Assembly: GCA_023433685.1 (NCBI GenBank)
Contig: JAEYUD010000121.1
Location: 1 to 13,516 of the forward strand
Length of the DNA: 13,516 nucleotides
Direction of reading: 5' to 3'
Source of the DNA: Bacteroidota bacterium
GTDB taxonomy: Bacteria; Bacteroidota; Ignavibacteria; Ignavibacteriales; Ignavibacteriaceae
Below are positions 1 through 7,436 of this stretch, in pieces. The position numbers and the translations under genes were made by a program. How positions within the stretch are numbered: the first letter of the stretch is position 1; every line of letters starts with the position of its first letter. The notes under the pieces were generated by a model. That model was not told where the DNA came from. It searched no databases and worked only from the letters and a program-made list of their open reading frames with translations.

Positions 1-2993
1 ATCTTGCCACATGGAGCAGTTCGAGCCCAAATGAATATACTGATGATGGCCCCACTAATCAGTATATTTCTTACATTTTAAACAATTATGCTCCTTTCAC
101 CGGTACCCCGACAGCCAATCAGGCTTCAGCGGTTCAGACTGCGATCTGGCATTTCAGTGATGGTGTTGATGTAAATACTATTACGAATGCCACTGTAAAG
201 GCTCTTGCAATTCAGATAGTTAACGACGCCTATGCTAACGCTAACAGTGGTTCGATTTTATCCACACTTATTTTTAATCCTTCAAATCTTGTAATTCCTG
301 TCGGTCAGAATGCTTCATTCAACCTGACAGCTTACAACTCGACATTCCAGCCCATGCAGGGGATTAATGTCGATTTTTCAGCTACATCAGGTACGCTCGG
401 TTTTACATCAGCGGTTACAGATGCAACCGGCGTGATCAGTTGCATTTCACTTGCCAAAGGTGCAAGTAACAGTGCAACAGTTACTGCCACAGCTCATCAT
501 ATAGTACCTCAGGGCACGAGATATATCCACAAGGTTTCACCAAACCAGTATCAGAAGATCGTGCTTGCCACTCCGGTAAACGCGGCTATTTCAACAAACG
601 CCACAGTTACATGGGTTGAATCGGCTGATCTTTCAATTTCGAAAACCGCTTCCAATTATTCCGGCAACAATGGTGACGTTATTACATTTACAATAACGGT
701 TACAAATCATGGACCGAGCCCGGCAACCGGAATCAAGGTTACGGATGTGCTTCCTTCAGGGTTGAACTACAATTCGCACAACGCTTCACAGGGAAGTTAC
801 AACACCGGTACAGGTGTCTGGACTGTTGGATCACTCGGAAATGGTGCTTCGGCAACACTTCAGATGACCACAACTGTAAGTTTGCAATCACTTAACGCTA
901 CATACTTTACGCTCGGTCCGGCAACCGGTTACAACCTTTTTGTACTGCATGATCTGTTCCAGCCTTCATCAGACACAGAGGGCAAGGTTGCGGTAGGACA
1001 CGACGCGCATCTTTCAGGATACAGCGTTGGTGACAAATTAAGTTACGCGTTCGGCGCGGAAGATGTTCTTGTTGTAGGCAACGATCTGACCTACGTATCA
1101 GGTGCTGTTTATGGCGGAAACGTTGTTTACGGGCATGCGACAAATCTACCATTGAATGCTGTCAGCATCAATAATGGTAACTTGAGACAGGGAAGTGTCG
1201 TCGATTTCGCGGCAGCTTCAACATATCTGCTGAATCTTTCAAATTCGCTCGCCGGTTACCCCGCGAACGGACAAACAGTATTTCAGTGGGGTGGACTTGA
1301 ACTTACCGGTACACATCCTCTATTGAATGTTTTCAATGTGAGCGGCGCGCAGCTTTCTCAGGCGAATAACATGGCGATCAATGTTCCGAACGGCGCTGTT
1401 GTGCTCGTGAACATTGATGGTGCGAACCCAACCTGGAGAGGCGGGCTCACAGTAACCGGTACAGCAATTTCGAACGTGATCTACAATTTCCATCAGGCAA
1501 CCGGTGTTACCATCCAGGGAATCGATGTCCGTGGAACAGTGCTTGCTCCTAAAGCCGACATGAACTTTGTAACCGGCGTGATCAACGGACAGATGATCTG
1601 CAAGAACTTCACCGGACAAGGTCAGATGAACAACTCAATGTTTGCCGGCAACATACCTGTTGACGAAAACGTTGTTAACTCAGCTGAAATTACCGCGGTT
1701 GATCAGAATGATCCAGATTCAACCCCAAACAATGGTGTCACTACTGAAGATGACTACGCTTCAGTAACCATCAATCTCCACAATTACACCGGTGGTTCCG
1801 GCGGAAGTGGTGGATCAGGTGGTTCAGGTGGAAGCGGTTCGGGAACCGGAAACTGGAGCAGCCAGGGCCAGTTCATGGGCAACGAATTTATCTGGGCGAT
1901 CACATCCGACAATAGTGGCAGACTGCTGCTTGGCACCATTGGTGGAAAGATCTGGAGAAAAACCGCGACAGGTTTCGAGAGGATCAATCCCGCTATGACA
2001 GCCGGTTATATCTGGTCGATAGCAGTGGATGCAAATGGAACGATCTACGCGGGAACCGAACAGGGTCTTTACAAGAGCACCAATGATGGTTCTTCATGGT
2101 CACTTACTTCGCTTAGCGGTAAAGATGTCAGGGCAGTCAAAATTGCTCCCAACGGTGATCTTTACACGGGAACGTGGGGATTCGGTGTGCTGAAATCAAC
2201 CAATGGTGGCACAAGCTGGACCACACTTCCCACGGGAATGCTTAATACCGCGGTTCACGCCCTCGCGATCGACGCAAGCGGAAATATTTACGCCGGATCG
2301 TTTGGTGGCGGAATCATTAAATCAGTTAATGGTGGTGCCGACTGGACCGGTCTTAACGCGGGCTTCCCTTACATCTGGTCACTCGCGATTGCCCCTAATG
2401 GAAGTATTTATGCCGGTACCTATGGTGGCGGAGTACTTGCTTCACACAATTCAGGTTCATCATGGTCAAATTCACCTGTGGGCCAGGCGTTTATCTATGG
2501 AGTTACAACTGATGCAAGCAACAATGTATACGCAGCCTCATGGGCGAATGGAATATTTGGAAGCTCTGATAACGGCGCGAGCTGGACAAACCTTGGACTT
2601 TCAGGCCTCGGAGCAGGTTCAGTTTATGCCACACCGTCTTCCAACAGGGTATGGGCAGGAACTGATGACGGAATGCTCTACTCGCTCGACTCGCCAATGT
2701 CAGTTGAGAGTACAGGATCAGAACTGCCGGCAGAGTTCACTCTTTCACAGAACTATCCGAACCCGTTCAATCCTTCAACCGTGATCAAATTTGCATTGCC
2801 GGTTGAGAACTTCGTAACACTGAAAGTATTCAGCATCACAGGCGAACTGGTAGCAACGCTCATTAACGGTACAATGACTGCCGGAAAATATGAAGTAAAC
2901 TTTGATGCTTCAACCCTTGGTACAGGTGTTTACATCTACCGCCTTGAGGCAGGAAACTTCACCAGCACACGCAAAATGATGCTCGTAAAATAG
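1..2993 (+). CDS. Large T9SS-secreted multidomain surface protein (3' part; 5' end outside window)
   Basis: The reading frame is open from base 3 to the TAA-free left edge and stops with TAG at 2991-2993, giving 996 visible residues; an internal ATG at 354 is not a credible start because coding sequence continues upstream. In order (visible residue numbers): the end of a thioester-forming-like domain (1-85) with the VQTAIWHFSDG motif, Gln45 being the expected bond-forming residue; an Ig/invasin-like domain (about 91-165); a DUF11 domain (about 208-293, ADLSISKTAS start, VTNHGPSPA); a choice-of-anchor A domain (about 298-555); a (GGS)n linker (597-614); a beta-propeller with seven related blades (about 617-900, repeated IYAG and GxSW elements); and a type A T9SS sorting domain (908-996, NYPNPFNPST). 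The protein should be exported by Sec, cross the outer membrane by T9SS and act as an adhesin or surface-layer protein. The ligand is unknown. A terminator follows, so it ends its transcription unit. Confidence 0.9.
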   Translation, partial: LATWSSSSPNEYTDDGPTNQYISYILNNYAPFTGTPTANQASAVQTAIWHFSDGVDVNTITNATVKALAIQIVNDAYANANSGSILSTLIFNPSNLVIPVGQNASFNLTAYNSTFQPMQGINVDFSATSGTLGFTSAVTDATGVISCISLAKGASNSATVTATAHHIVPQGTRYIHKVSPNQYQKIVLATPVNAAISTNATVTWVESADLSISKTASNYSGNNGDVITFTITVTNHGPSPATGIKVTDVLPSGLNYNSHNASQGSYNTGTGVWTVGSLGNGASATLQMTTTVSLQSLNATYFTLGPATGYNLFVLHDLFQPSSDTEGKVAVGHDAHLSGYSVGDKLSYAFGAEDVLVVGNDLTYVSGAVYGGNVVYGHATNLPLNAVSINNGNLRQGSVVDFAAASTYLLNLSNSLAGYPANGQTVFQWGGLELTGTHPLLNVFNVSGAQLSQANNMAINVPNGAVVLVNIDGANPTWRGGLTVTGTAISNVIYNFHQATGVTIQGIDVRGTVLAPKADMNFVTGVINGQMICKNFTGQGQMNNSMFAGNIPVDENVVNSAEITAVDQNDPDSTPNNGVTTEDDYASVTINLHNYTGGSGGSGGSGGSGGSGSGTGNWSSQGQFMGNEFIWAITSDNSGRLLLGTIGGKIWRKTATGFERINPAMTAGYIWSIAVDANGTIYAGTEQGLYKSTNDGSSWSLTSLSGKDVRAVKIAPNGDLYTGTWGFGVLKSTNGGTSWTTLPTGMLNTAVHALAIDASGNIYAGSFGGGIIKSVNGGADWTGLNAGFPYIWSLAIAPNGSIYAGTYGGGVLASHNSGSSWSNSPVGQAFIYGVTTDASNNVYAASWANGIFGSSDNGASWTNLGLSGLGAGSVYATPSSNRVWAGTDDGMLYSLDSPMSVESTGSELPAEFTLSQNYPNPFNPSTVIKFALPVENFVTLKVFSITGELVATLINGTMTAGKYEVNFDASTLGTGVYIYRLEAGNFTSTRKMMLVK
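1791..1844 (+). repeat. (GGS)n linker-coding tandem repeat
   Basis: Eighteen codons encode five consecutive Gly-Gly-Ser triplets followed by Gly-Ser-Gly. The triplets use mixed codons (GGT, GGC, GGA; TCC, AGT, TCA, AGC), so the repeat is much cleaner at the protein level than at the DNA level. It joins the choice-of-anchor A part to the propeller and is probably a flexible spacer. Confidence 0.9.
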
Positions 2994-3036
2994 TCGTATC
3001 TTCCGGATTAATAACCGGAAAAAAGTGAATAGAAAT

Positions 3037-3070
3037 GAAGCCGCTCCGCGTACCGGGGCGGCTTCTTTCG
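3037..3070 (+). terminator. Intrinsic terminator after the surface protein gene
   Basis: A 12-pair stem (3037-3048 with 3054-3065, one G-T wobble at 3045/3057) closes a five-base loop and is followed by TTTCGTT. It lies 44 bases after the stop codon of the surface protein gene and about 100 bases before sucD, so it separates the two transcription units. The U-tract is short, but the stem is long and GC-rich. Confidence 0.8.
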
Positions 3071-3170
3071 TTAATGCAAAGCAGGTGGAAAGATTCGATA
3101 AATAATTTCTTGTCAAATAGTTATCTTGCATGATTATTTTGAAAAAATTTGCAGAATAAAGGATACAACC

Positions 3171-4067
3171 ATGAGCATTCTTGTTGACAAGAAAACTCGC
3201 CTTGTTGTTCAAGGCATTACGGGCGGCGAAGGATCATTTCACACCAGACAGATGGTGGAATATAAAACAAAAGTTGTGGCCGGTGTAACTCCCGGAAAAG
3301 GCGGCACCGAATTTGAAGGAATTCCCGTGTTTGACACGGTAAAAGACGCCGTAGTAGCAACAAAAGCCAACACTTCAGTTATCTTCGTTCCGGCATCGTT
3401 CGCTGCTGATGCCATTCTTGAGGCAGCTGACGCTGGAATTAAAGTGATCATCTGCATCACTGAAGGCATACCTGCCGATGATATGATCCCGGTCTATCAT
3501 CACATCAGATCAAAAGATATTGTGCTTATCGGACCGAACTGCCCGGGAGTTATCTCACCCGGAAAGGGAAAGATCGGTATAATGCCGGGTTTCATCCACA
3601 AAGCCGGAAGAGTCGGGGTTGTTTCCCGCTCAGGAACCCTCACCTATGAGGCAGTTAAACAGCTATCCGATCTTGGCATCGGGCAGTCAACCTGCGTGGG
3701 AATTGGCGGCGACCCGGTTATCGGTTCCAGATTCATCGACATAATCAAGCTTTTCAATGAGGATCCCGAGACTGACGGTATCGTAATGATCGGCGAGATC
3801 GGTGGTTCGGCTGAAGAAGAAGCCGCGGAATTCATCAAGAAGAATGTTAAGAAGCCGGTTGTTGGATTCATTGCCGGGCAAACTGCACCTCCCGGAAGAA
3901 GAATGGGCCACGCCGGTGCCATCATCTCCGGTGGCAAGGGTACCGCTGCCGAAAAGATGGAAGCTATGAAAAAAGCCGGTATAAAAGTGGTAAAATCACC
4001 CGCCGATATGGGTGTTACCATGAAGCAAGCACTTGATGCCTATTACAAAAAGAACGTTAAATCATAA
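3171..4067 (+). CDS. sucD: Succinyl-CoA synthetase (ADP/GDP-forming) alpha subunit
   Basis: This subunit carries the phospho-histidine of succinyl-CoA synthetase, the TCA-cycle enzyme that interconverts succinyl-CoA and succinate with formation of ATP or GTP; it needs a beta subunit (SucC) to work. The 298-residue product matches the family length. Visible landmarks are the N-terminal CoA-binding region (GGEGSFH, VTPGKGG), GPNCPG, SRSGTLTYEA, GIGGDPV and APPGRRMGHAGAI, whose His247 is the expected phosphorylated residue. I chose the ATG at 3171 because AAAGGA lies at 3158-3163 and the family begins at this point; an in-frame TTG at 3126 would add 15 unconserved residues. No sucC is adjacent. 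It is the first gene of a tight five-gene run. Confidence 0.95.
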   Translation: MSILVDKKTRLVVQGITGGEGSFHTRQMVEYKTKVVAGVTPGKGGTEFEGIPVFDTVKDAVVATKANTSVIFVPASFAADAILEAADAGIKVIICITEGIPADDMIPVYHHIRSKDIVLIGPNCPGVISPGKGKIGIMPGFIHKAGRVGVVSRSGTLTYEAVKQLSDLGIGQSTCVGIGGDPVIGSRFIDIIKLFNEDPETDGIVMIGEIGGSAEEEAAEFIKKNVKKPVVGFIAGQTAPPGRRMGHAGAIISGGKGTAAEKMEAMKKAGIKVVKSPADMGVTMKQALDAYYKKNVKS

Positions 4068-4090
4068 AGAATAAATTGAAGGAGAATCAA

Positions 4091-4522
4091 TTGGGCAACC
4101 TCACATTTGCCATTATTAAACCCGACGCGGTAAGAAACAACAATATTGGCCAGATCCTCACGATGATCACAGAGGCCGGTTTCAAAATTAAAGCAATGAA
4201 AATGACCAGAATGAGCCTCGACTCCGCGAAGGGCTTCTATGAAGTTCACAAAGAGAGAGGATTCTTTCAGGAACTCGTTGAGTTCATGTCTTCAGGTCCC
4301 TGTGTTCCTCTGATGCTCGAAAAAGAGAATGCTGTTGCAGATTTTAGAAAACTGATAGGTGCCACCGACCCTGCTGAAGCAGAAGAAGGAACTGTCAGAA
4401 AGAAATATGCCACAAGCAAAGGTGAGAATGCCGTTCACGGTTCAGACAGTGATGAAAACGCCCTCATCGAGATATCTCATTTCTTCTCCCGCGACGAACG
4501 TCTGAACAACTATCCGCTTTAA
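4091..4522 (+). CDS. ndk: Nucleoside diphosphate kinase
   Basis: The enzyme moves the gamma-phosphate of a nucleoside triphosphate (usually ATP) onto other nucleoside diphosphates through a phospho-histidine, balancing the cytoplasmic NTP and dNTP pools. The 143-residue length is normal. The start FAIIKPDAV with Lys10 and the motif NAVHGSDSDENA with His116 as the active-site histidine identify it. I chose TTG at 4091 as the start because AAGGAG at 4079-4084 sits six bases upstream; the TTG at 4076 lies before that ribosome site and adds five residues not expected in the family. It is 23 bases after sucD. Its TAA shares one base with the ATG of the next gene (TAATG), which suggests translational coupling. 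Confidence 0.95.
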   Translation: MGNLTFAIIKPDAVRNNNIGQILTMITEAGFKIKAMKMTRMSLDSAKGFYEVHKERGFFQELVEFMSSGPCVPLMLEKENAVADFRKLIGATDPAEAEEGTVRKKYATSKGENAVHGSDSDENALIEISHFFSRDERLNNYPL

Positions 4523-5082
4523 TGCCGTTATCGCGCTGGAAAAAACTTAAGAGCCGGGAGTATCACAGAAATCCTTACTGGACCTACAGGATCGATGATT
4601 TTGTAATTCCTTCAACGGGGTTCAAAGGAACTTATTACTATGTGCATACTACCGGCTCTTCCATGATAATTCCGGTAACTGAAGATCGAAATATCTTGCT
4701 TGTAAAACAATACCGGTATCTCAACAAGAAGTTCTCGCTCGAATTCCCTTGCGGTGGAAACAAAGAGGGGATGACCCCATTAGAGACCGCGGAATTGGAG
4801 TTAAGGGAAGAAACCGGTTTTACCGCTGATAAATTAATCCCGGTGGGGAAGTTTTGTCCGTTTAATGGTGTTACCGACGAAGACTGTCACGTTTATATCG
4901 CGACAGGGCTGCGGCCGGATCCAAAAAAAGCGGATGAATCAGAGGAACTGTCGCTTCACTCTTTTACTCCTGAAGAAGTTGATAAAATGATGAGGAACGG
5001 GAGTGTTTTCGACGGAATGACGATGGCAGCCTGGGCTCTTTCATGGGAGAAGGTATTGGAAGTGGCGGGGGATCCGCGGTGA
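4522..5082 (+). CDS. Nudix hydrolase, ADP-ribose/nucleotide-sugar pyrophosphatase-like, with an altered Nudix box
   Basis: This is a 186-residue Nudix protein, which would cleave a nucleoside diphosphate linked to another group. The N-terminal portion (VHTTGSSMIIPV, LLVKQYRY, EFPCGG) resembles ADP-ribose pyrophosphatases. The Nudix box runs from Gly78 to Phe100. The metal-binding core is intact (Glu93, Glu96, Glu97, then Gly99-Phe100), but two signature positions differ: the Glu at box position 7 is Met84 and the Arg at box position 15 is Leu92. Activity is therefore likely but the substrate is uncertain. The ATG at 4522 overlaps the ndk stop codon by one base, and the stop codon overlaps the next start (GTGA). 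Cytoplasmic, by lack of a signal sequence. Confidence 0.85.
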   Translation: MPLSRWKKLKSREYHRNPYWTYRIDDFVIPSTGFKGTYYYVHTTGSSMIIPVTEDRNILLVKQYRYLNKKFSLEFPCGGNKEGMTPLETAELELREETGFTADKLIPVGKFCPFNGVTDEDCHVYIATGLRPDPKKADESEELSLHSFTPEEVDKMMRNGSVFDGMTMAAWALSWEKVLEVAGDPR

Positions 5083-6317
5083 TCAGGTTTCATATCTCCG
5101 TGCTGTTTTTGCTTTTCGCGGTTACCGGTTGCGCGCAGGAAACCCACCGGTTCTTAAACGGTCCGGATGTGTTTCTTAATACTCTTTACTCAAACTATTC
5201 AGGAAAGTCGTTCGGGATTGTTACCAACCACACCGGTATAACTGCCGGGGGTAAACATATTGTTGATGTGATTCACTTCGAAAAGAAGGGGAAAATTACC
5301 GCCGTATTCGGCCCTGAGCATGGGTTCAGGGGTGACGAATCAGCCGGTAAGAAGATTGACAACGCAAGGGACGAAAAAACCGGAATACCTGTTTATTCGC
5401 TTTATGGTGAAACCCGTAAACCAACCCGTCAGATGCTCAATGGTATCGATATCATGATCTTTTCCATTAGAGATGTCGGTGTAAGATTTTATACATATAT
5501 CTCAACTCTGTACCATGTAATGGAAGCATGTGGCGAGGCGGGAATTCCCGTTCTCGTGCTTGATCAGCCAAACATTATCGGTTGCAGTTATGTGGATGGT
5601 CCTATTGTTGAAGACAGTCTCTTCTCTTTCATTGGGATAACAGCCTTGCCAATGTCACATGGAATGACCGCGGGTGAGCTGGCATTGTTATTTAAGGAAG
5701 ATATTAAGACCCGTAGAGGAATAAATTGTAATGTGGAAGTGGTGAAGATGGAGGGATACCACCGTGAAACCACATTTGCTGAAACGGGATTGACCTGGCT
5801 CGATCCTTCCCCGAATCTAAGATCGGAACTTGCCTGTCTGGTTTACCCGGGTACCTGCATTTTAGAGAACACCAATATTTCGGAGGGAAGAGGAACGGTT
5901 GATCCTTTCCTCATTTTCGGTGCCCCTTTTGTAGATGGAGAAGCCCTTGGCAAGGCTGTGGCGACATTTCCCGGAATCAAAATTGTAGAGGCGATCACTT
6001 TCACCCCGGTTTCCGGAAAAGCTGCCTCAAAGCCCAAATACGAAGGGGAGACATGTCAGGGAGTACGAATTAAAGGTATTGAGAGCGGATTTGAATCAGT
6101 AAAATTCGGTTTTTGGCTTGTCGATCATTTTTCCAAAAATTATCCGGGAAAATTTGAGATCAAAGATAAAGGCTTTCGGTTAAAAACCGGAAAAGGCCAC
6201 CTTAAGGATCAGTTATTAAAAGAAGGCTGGGAAAAAGTGGTCAGTTCTTATGTCGCGGAACTTCAGCAGTTCAAATCGACCAGAAAAAATTTTTTATTAT
6301 ACACTAACACAAGGTAA
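5079..6317 (+). CDS. namZ: NamZ-like exo-beta-N-acetylmuramidase lipoprotein (DUF1343)
   Basis: Members of this family remove terminal N-acetylmuramic acid from the non-reducing ends of peptidoglycan fragments, a step in cell-wall recycling. Family landmarks are VTNHTGIT, GPEHGFRG (Glu80-His81), PVYSLYGETRKPT, DVGVRFYTY (132-140), LDQPN and HGMTAGELA (194-202). From the GTG at 5079 the product has 412 residues and opens with a classical lipoprotein signal: basic and hydrophobic residues 3-16, then VTGC with Cys18 as the lipidation site. The GTG forms a GTGA four-base overlap with the Nudix stop codon and has GGGGG at 5067-5071. An ATG at 5043 would add a Gly/Ser-rich stretch before the signal and is less likely. 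The family assignment is firm; the enzymatic activity is inferred from characterised relatives. Confidence 0.88.
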   Translation: MIRFHISVLFLLFAVTGCAQETHRFLNGPDVFLNTLYSNYSGKSFGIVTNHTGITAGGKHIVDVIHFEKKGKITAVFGPEHGFRGDESAGKKIDNARDEKTGIPVYSLYGETRKPTRQMLNGIDIMIFSIRDVGVRFYTYISTLYHVMEACGEAGIPVLVLDQPNIIGCSYVDGPIVEDSLFSFIGITALPMSHGMTAGELALLFKEDIKTRRGINCNVEVVKMEGYHRETTFAETGLTWLDPSPNLRSELACLVYPGTCILENTNISEGRGTVDPFLIFGAPFVDGEALGKAVATFPGIKIVEAITFTPVSGKAASKPKYEGETCQGVRIKGIESGFESVKFGFWLVDHFSKNYPGKFEIKDKGFRLKTGKGHLKDQLLKEGWEKVVSSYVAELQQFKSTRKNFLLYTNTR

Positions 6318-6321
6318 AAGA

Positions 6322-7371
6322 ATGTCATTAAGAAGAATGATTCTTTCATTTATTCTCCTTTCAACTGTCATGGTATATACCGGTTGTGATTCATCAAAAT
6401 CACCCGCGGCAGTGGCAGGCGACTCAGCAGTTGACACAAACTATCTCAAACTTGAAGATGTAAAAAAAGCTGAAGGTGAATCCAGGTTCGGTTACAAATT
6501 TGAGAAAGGTGACAAGTTCACTTACAAGATCGCTTTTGTTAATACTGTAAGTCAGGAAACAAAGATCGATACTGTAATGAAGCAGACCATGGATCAGCAG
6601 AACGTGCTCGTCATCGATTTTGAAGTAAAAGATGTTGACAAAGACACCATCGCCGAGGTGGAAGTATCCACTAAAAGCATCTATGTTAAATCAGAGATGA
6701 ATGGTGAGAAAAAAGAGTACAAAACAGGCGATAAACTTGATTCTCTGAAGAAACTTGATTTCGGATTTTACGAAGCCATAACTACAAACTCGTTTTTTGC
6801 CAGGATCGACAAAAGAGGCAACATCCGTGAGATTTTCAGAGTTGATAAAATAGTTGAAGCTGTATTACCTCAGGGAAAAGACTCAATTCCCGCCCAGCAG
6901 AAGGAAATGGCAGCTGATGAGATCAAGAACAACCTTAAAGGCATGATCATGCAGGTGTTCAGATCATTTTCACCCGGCACACTGAAAGCCAATGAGACTT
7001 TTCGCGATGTTAAACCACCTGTTAACGATCCCAGTGGTATGTATCAATTGCTTGCAACACAGCTTTACACCCTTACAGAAAAAGGGAAATTCAACGGCAG
7101 CAATCTCTCTGTTATCGAAGCAGGATATGATGCCTCATACAACTTTAATCCTGAACTCGCGAAACAGGGCATCAAAGTTGATAAAAGTGTGATAACCGGT
7201 GGTGGCAAGGTGTTCTACAATGATGATCAGGGTAAACTTCAGAAATCGAAGACCAATCTCATAGAGGAAGTGGCCTTCAGTGGAAAAATACCTGACAAAG
7301 CCGGCAAAATGACCGATTTTACAAGCGTGAAGAAATCACGCGTTGTGAACGTGGTTGAACGGATCAAATAA
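6322..7371 (+). CDS. Lipoprotein of unknown function, DUF6263-like
   Basis: The 349-residue product begins with a lipoprotein signal: MSLRRM, a hydrophobic stretch, then VYTGC with Cys22 as the likely lipidation site, followed by Asp-Ser-Ser. The mature part is rich in charged beta-strand-like segments (GYKFEKGDKFTYKI near the start, GKLQKSKTNLIEEVAFSG near the end). This pattern reminds me of the Bacteroidota DUF6263 lipoproteins, but that is only a resemblance and I do not know its function. ATG at 6322 has AAGG at 6311-6314 and lies four bases after the namZ-like gene, so the two are probably co-transcribed and co-translated. An upstream in-frame start at 6250 would lie inside the preceding gene and hide the signal peptide. 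A terminator follows 26 bases after the stop. Confidence 0.8.
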   Translation: MSLRRMILSFILLSTVMVYTGCDSSKSPAAVAGDSAVDTNYLKLEDVKKAEGESRFGYKFEKGDKFTYKIAFVNTVSQETKIDTVMKQTMDQQNVLVIDFEVKDVDKDTIAEVEVSTKSIYVKSEMNGEKKEYKTGDKLDSLKKLDFGFYEAITTNSFFARIDKRGNIREIFRVDKIVEAVLPQGKDSIPAQQKEMAADEIKNNLKGMIMQVFRSFSPGTLKANETFRDVKPPVNDPSGMYQLLATQLYTLTEKGKFNGSNLSVIEAGYDASYNFNPELAKQGIKVDKSVITGGGKVFYNDDQGKLQKSKTNLIEEVAFSGKIPDKAGKMTDFTSVKKSRVVNVVERIK

Positions 7372-7397
7372 TCCCTGATCCAAAACATTTAATGTGA

Positions 7398-7436
7398 GAG
7401 AGGCTGTTCCGGTCAGGAGCAGCCTCTTTTTTATTT
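7398..7436 (+). terminator. Intrinsic terminator between convergent genes
   Basis: An 11-pair stem (7400-7410 with 7416-7426, one G-T pair at 7407/7419) closes a five-base loop and is followed on the plus strand by a TTTTTT run and TTATTTT. It ends the sucD-to-lipoprotein run. The minus-strand nfeD-like gene stops at 7436, so the same stem could also act for it, although the T-tract on that strand is poor. Confidence 0.88.

Noticed and set aside
1784..1987. Minus-strand frame with proline-rich tail
   Set aside because: It is the antisense image of the Gly/Ser linker repeat; its proline richness is a by-product.
2203..2784. 193-codon open frame in another plus-strand frame
   Set aside because: It lies wholly inside the propeller-coding region, whose frame has clear domain repeats; the alternative product has no recognisable features.
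354..2993. ATG at 354 as the start of the surface protein
   Set aside because: The same frame is open back to base 3 and encodes recognisable thioester-like and Ig-like sequence, so the gene begins outside the window.
3001..3020. Short inverted repeat TTCCGG...CCGGAA just after the surface protein stop codon
   Set aside because: The six-pair stem has an eight-base loop and is followed by A residues, not T, so it is not a convincing terminator; the stronger stem follows at 3037.
3110..3141. Possible sucD promoter (TTG at 3110-3112, TATTTTG at 3135-3141)
   Set aside because: The -7 element lacks one base of the TAnnTTTG consensus and the region is AT-rich, so a match this loose is expected by chance. 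A promoter is needed here, but I cannot place it.
3126..3170. N-terminal extension of sucD from TTG at 3126
   Set aside because: The ATG at 3171 has a better ribosome site and matches the family N-terminus.
5043..5078. ATG at 5043 as the namZ-like start
   Set aside because: It would place a Gly/Ser-rich stretch before the lipoprotein signal and overlap the Nudix gene by 40 bases; GTG at 5079 gives a standard signal peptide.
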